A DNA stretch of 8,337 nt from Bradyrhizobium sp. (GTDB taxonomy: Bacteria > Pseudomonadota > Alphaproteobacteria > Rhizobiales > Xanthobacteraceae). Location of the stretch: NCBI GenBank assembly GCA_013695565.1, contig JACDAG010000400.1, forward strand, positions 1 to 8,337. Direction: 5' to 3'. Both the position numbers and the translations under genes were made by a program. Shown here one piece after another: positions 8,318 to 8,337 of this stretch. Numbering within the stretch: position 1 is the stretch's first letter; each line of letters opens with the position of its first letter. Under the pieces are notes generated by a model. The model had not been told where the DNA came from. It worked only from the letters and a program-made list of their open reading frames with translations, and searched no databases.

Positions 8318-8337
8318 CCATAACGACAGGTGTTGAT

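Noticed and set aside
8281..8337. Intrinsic terminator after arginase
   Set aside because: The GC stem is good but no run of T follows, so it is kept only as a repeat-type hairpin.

Overview
This window looks like chromosome of an alphaproteobacterium in the Bradyrhizobium / Rhodopseudomonas group. The signs are high GC, a DUF2865-type exported protein, a glycogen phosphorylase of rhizobial type, and intergenic spaces filled with palindromic repeats of kinds I remember from that group. The genus is an inference; no search was possible.

Layout. Bases 1-219 are a leader with a small hairpin, then a GTG-started exported DUF2865 protein (220-1053, +). A complex palindromic element follows (1098-1203). 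Next is a divergent pair of unrecognised soluble proteins: 1214-1651 (-) and 1782-2273 (+, C-terminal half DUF3658-like), separated by an AT-rich spacer. A minus-strand group of three follows in transcription order: a small exported cysteine-containing protein (3430-3200), a GNAT acetyltransferase (3167-2712) and a small multidrug resistance (SMR) transporter (2647-2319). The SMR reading frame is broken by what looks like a one-base deletion. Then three plus-strand metabolic genes: glycogen phosphorylase glgP (3665-6154), a TesB-like double-hotdog thioesterase (6357-7172) and arginase rocF (7315-8280). No stretch longer than about 240 bases lacks a gene.

How the genes work together. There is no obvious shared pathway. 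GlgP releases glucose-1-phosphate from glycogen, arginase splits arginine into ornithine and urea, and the thioesterase probably hydrolyses an acyl-CoA. The last two genes are each preceded by a long perfect inverted repeat in the same transcription direction, so they may be separate units or a readthrough unit punctuated by hairpins. The minus-strand trio could be one transcript (gaps 32 and 64 nt).

I looked for a previously undescribed system and do not see one. The most notable observations are the frameshifted SMR gene, the four-armed palindrome at 1098-1203, the presence of five differently sequenced palindromes in five intergenic spaces, and several proteins of unknown function.
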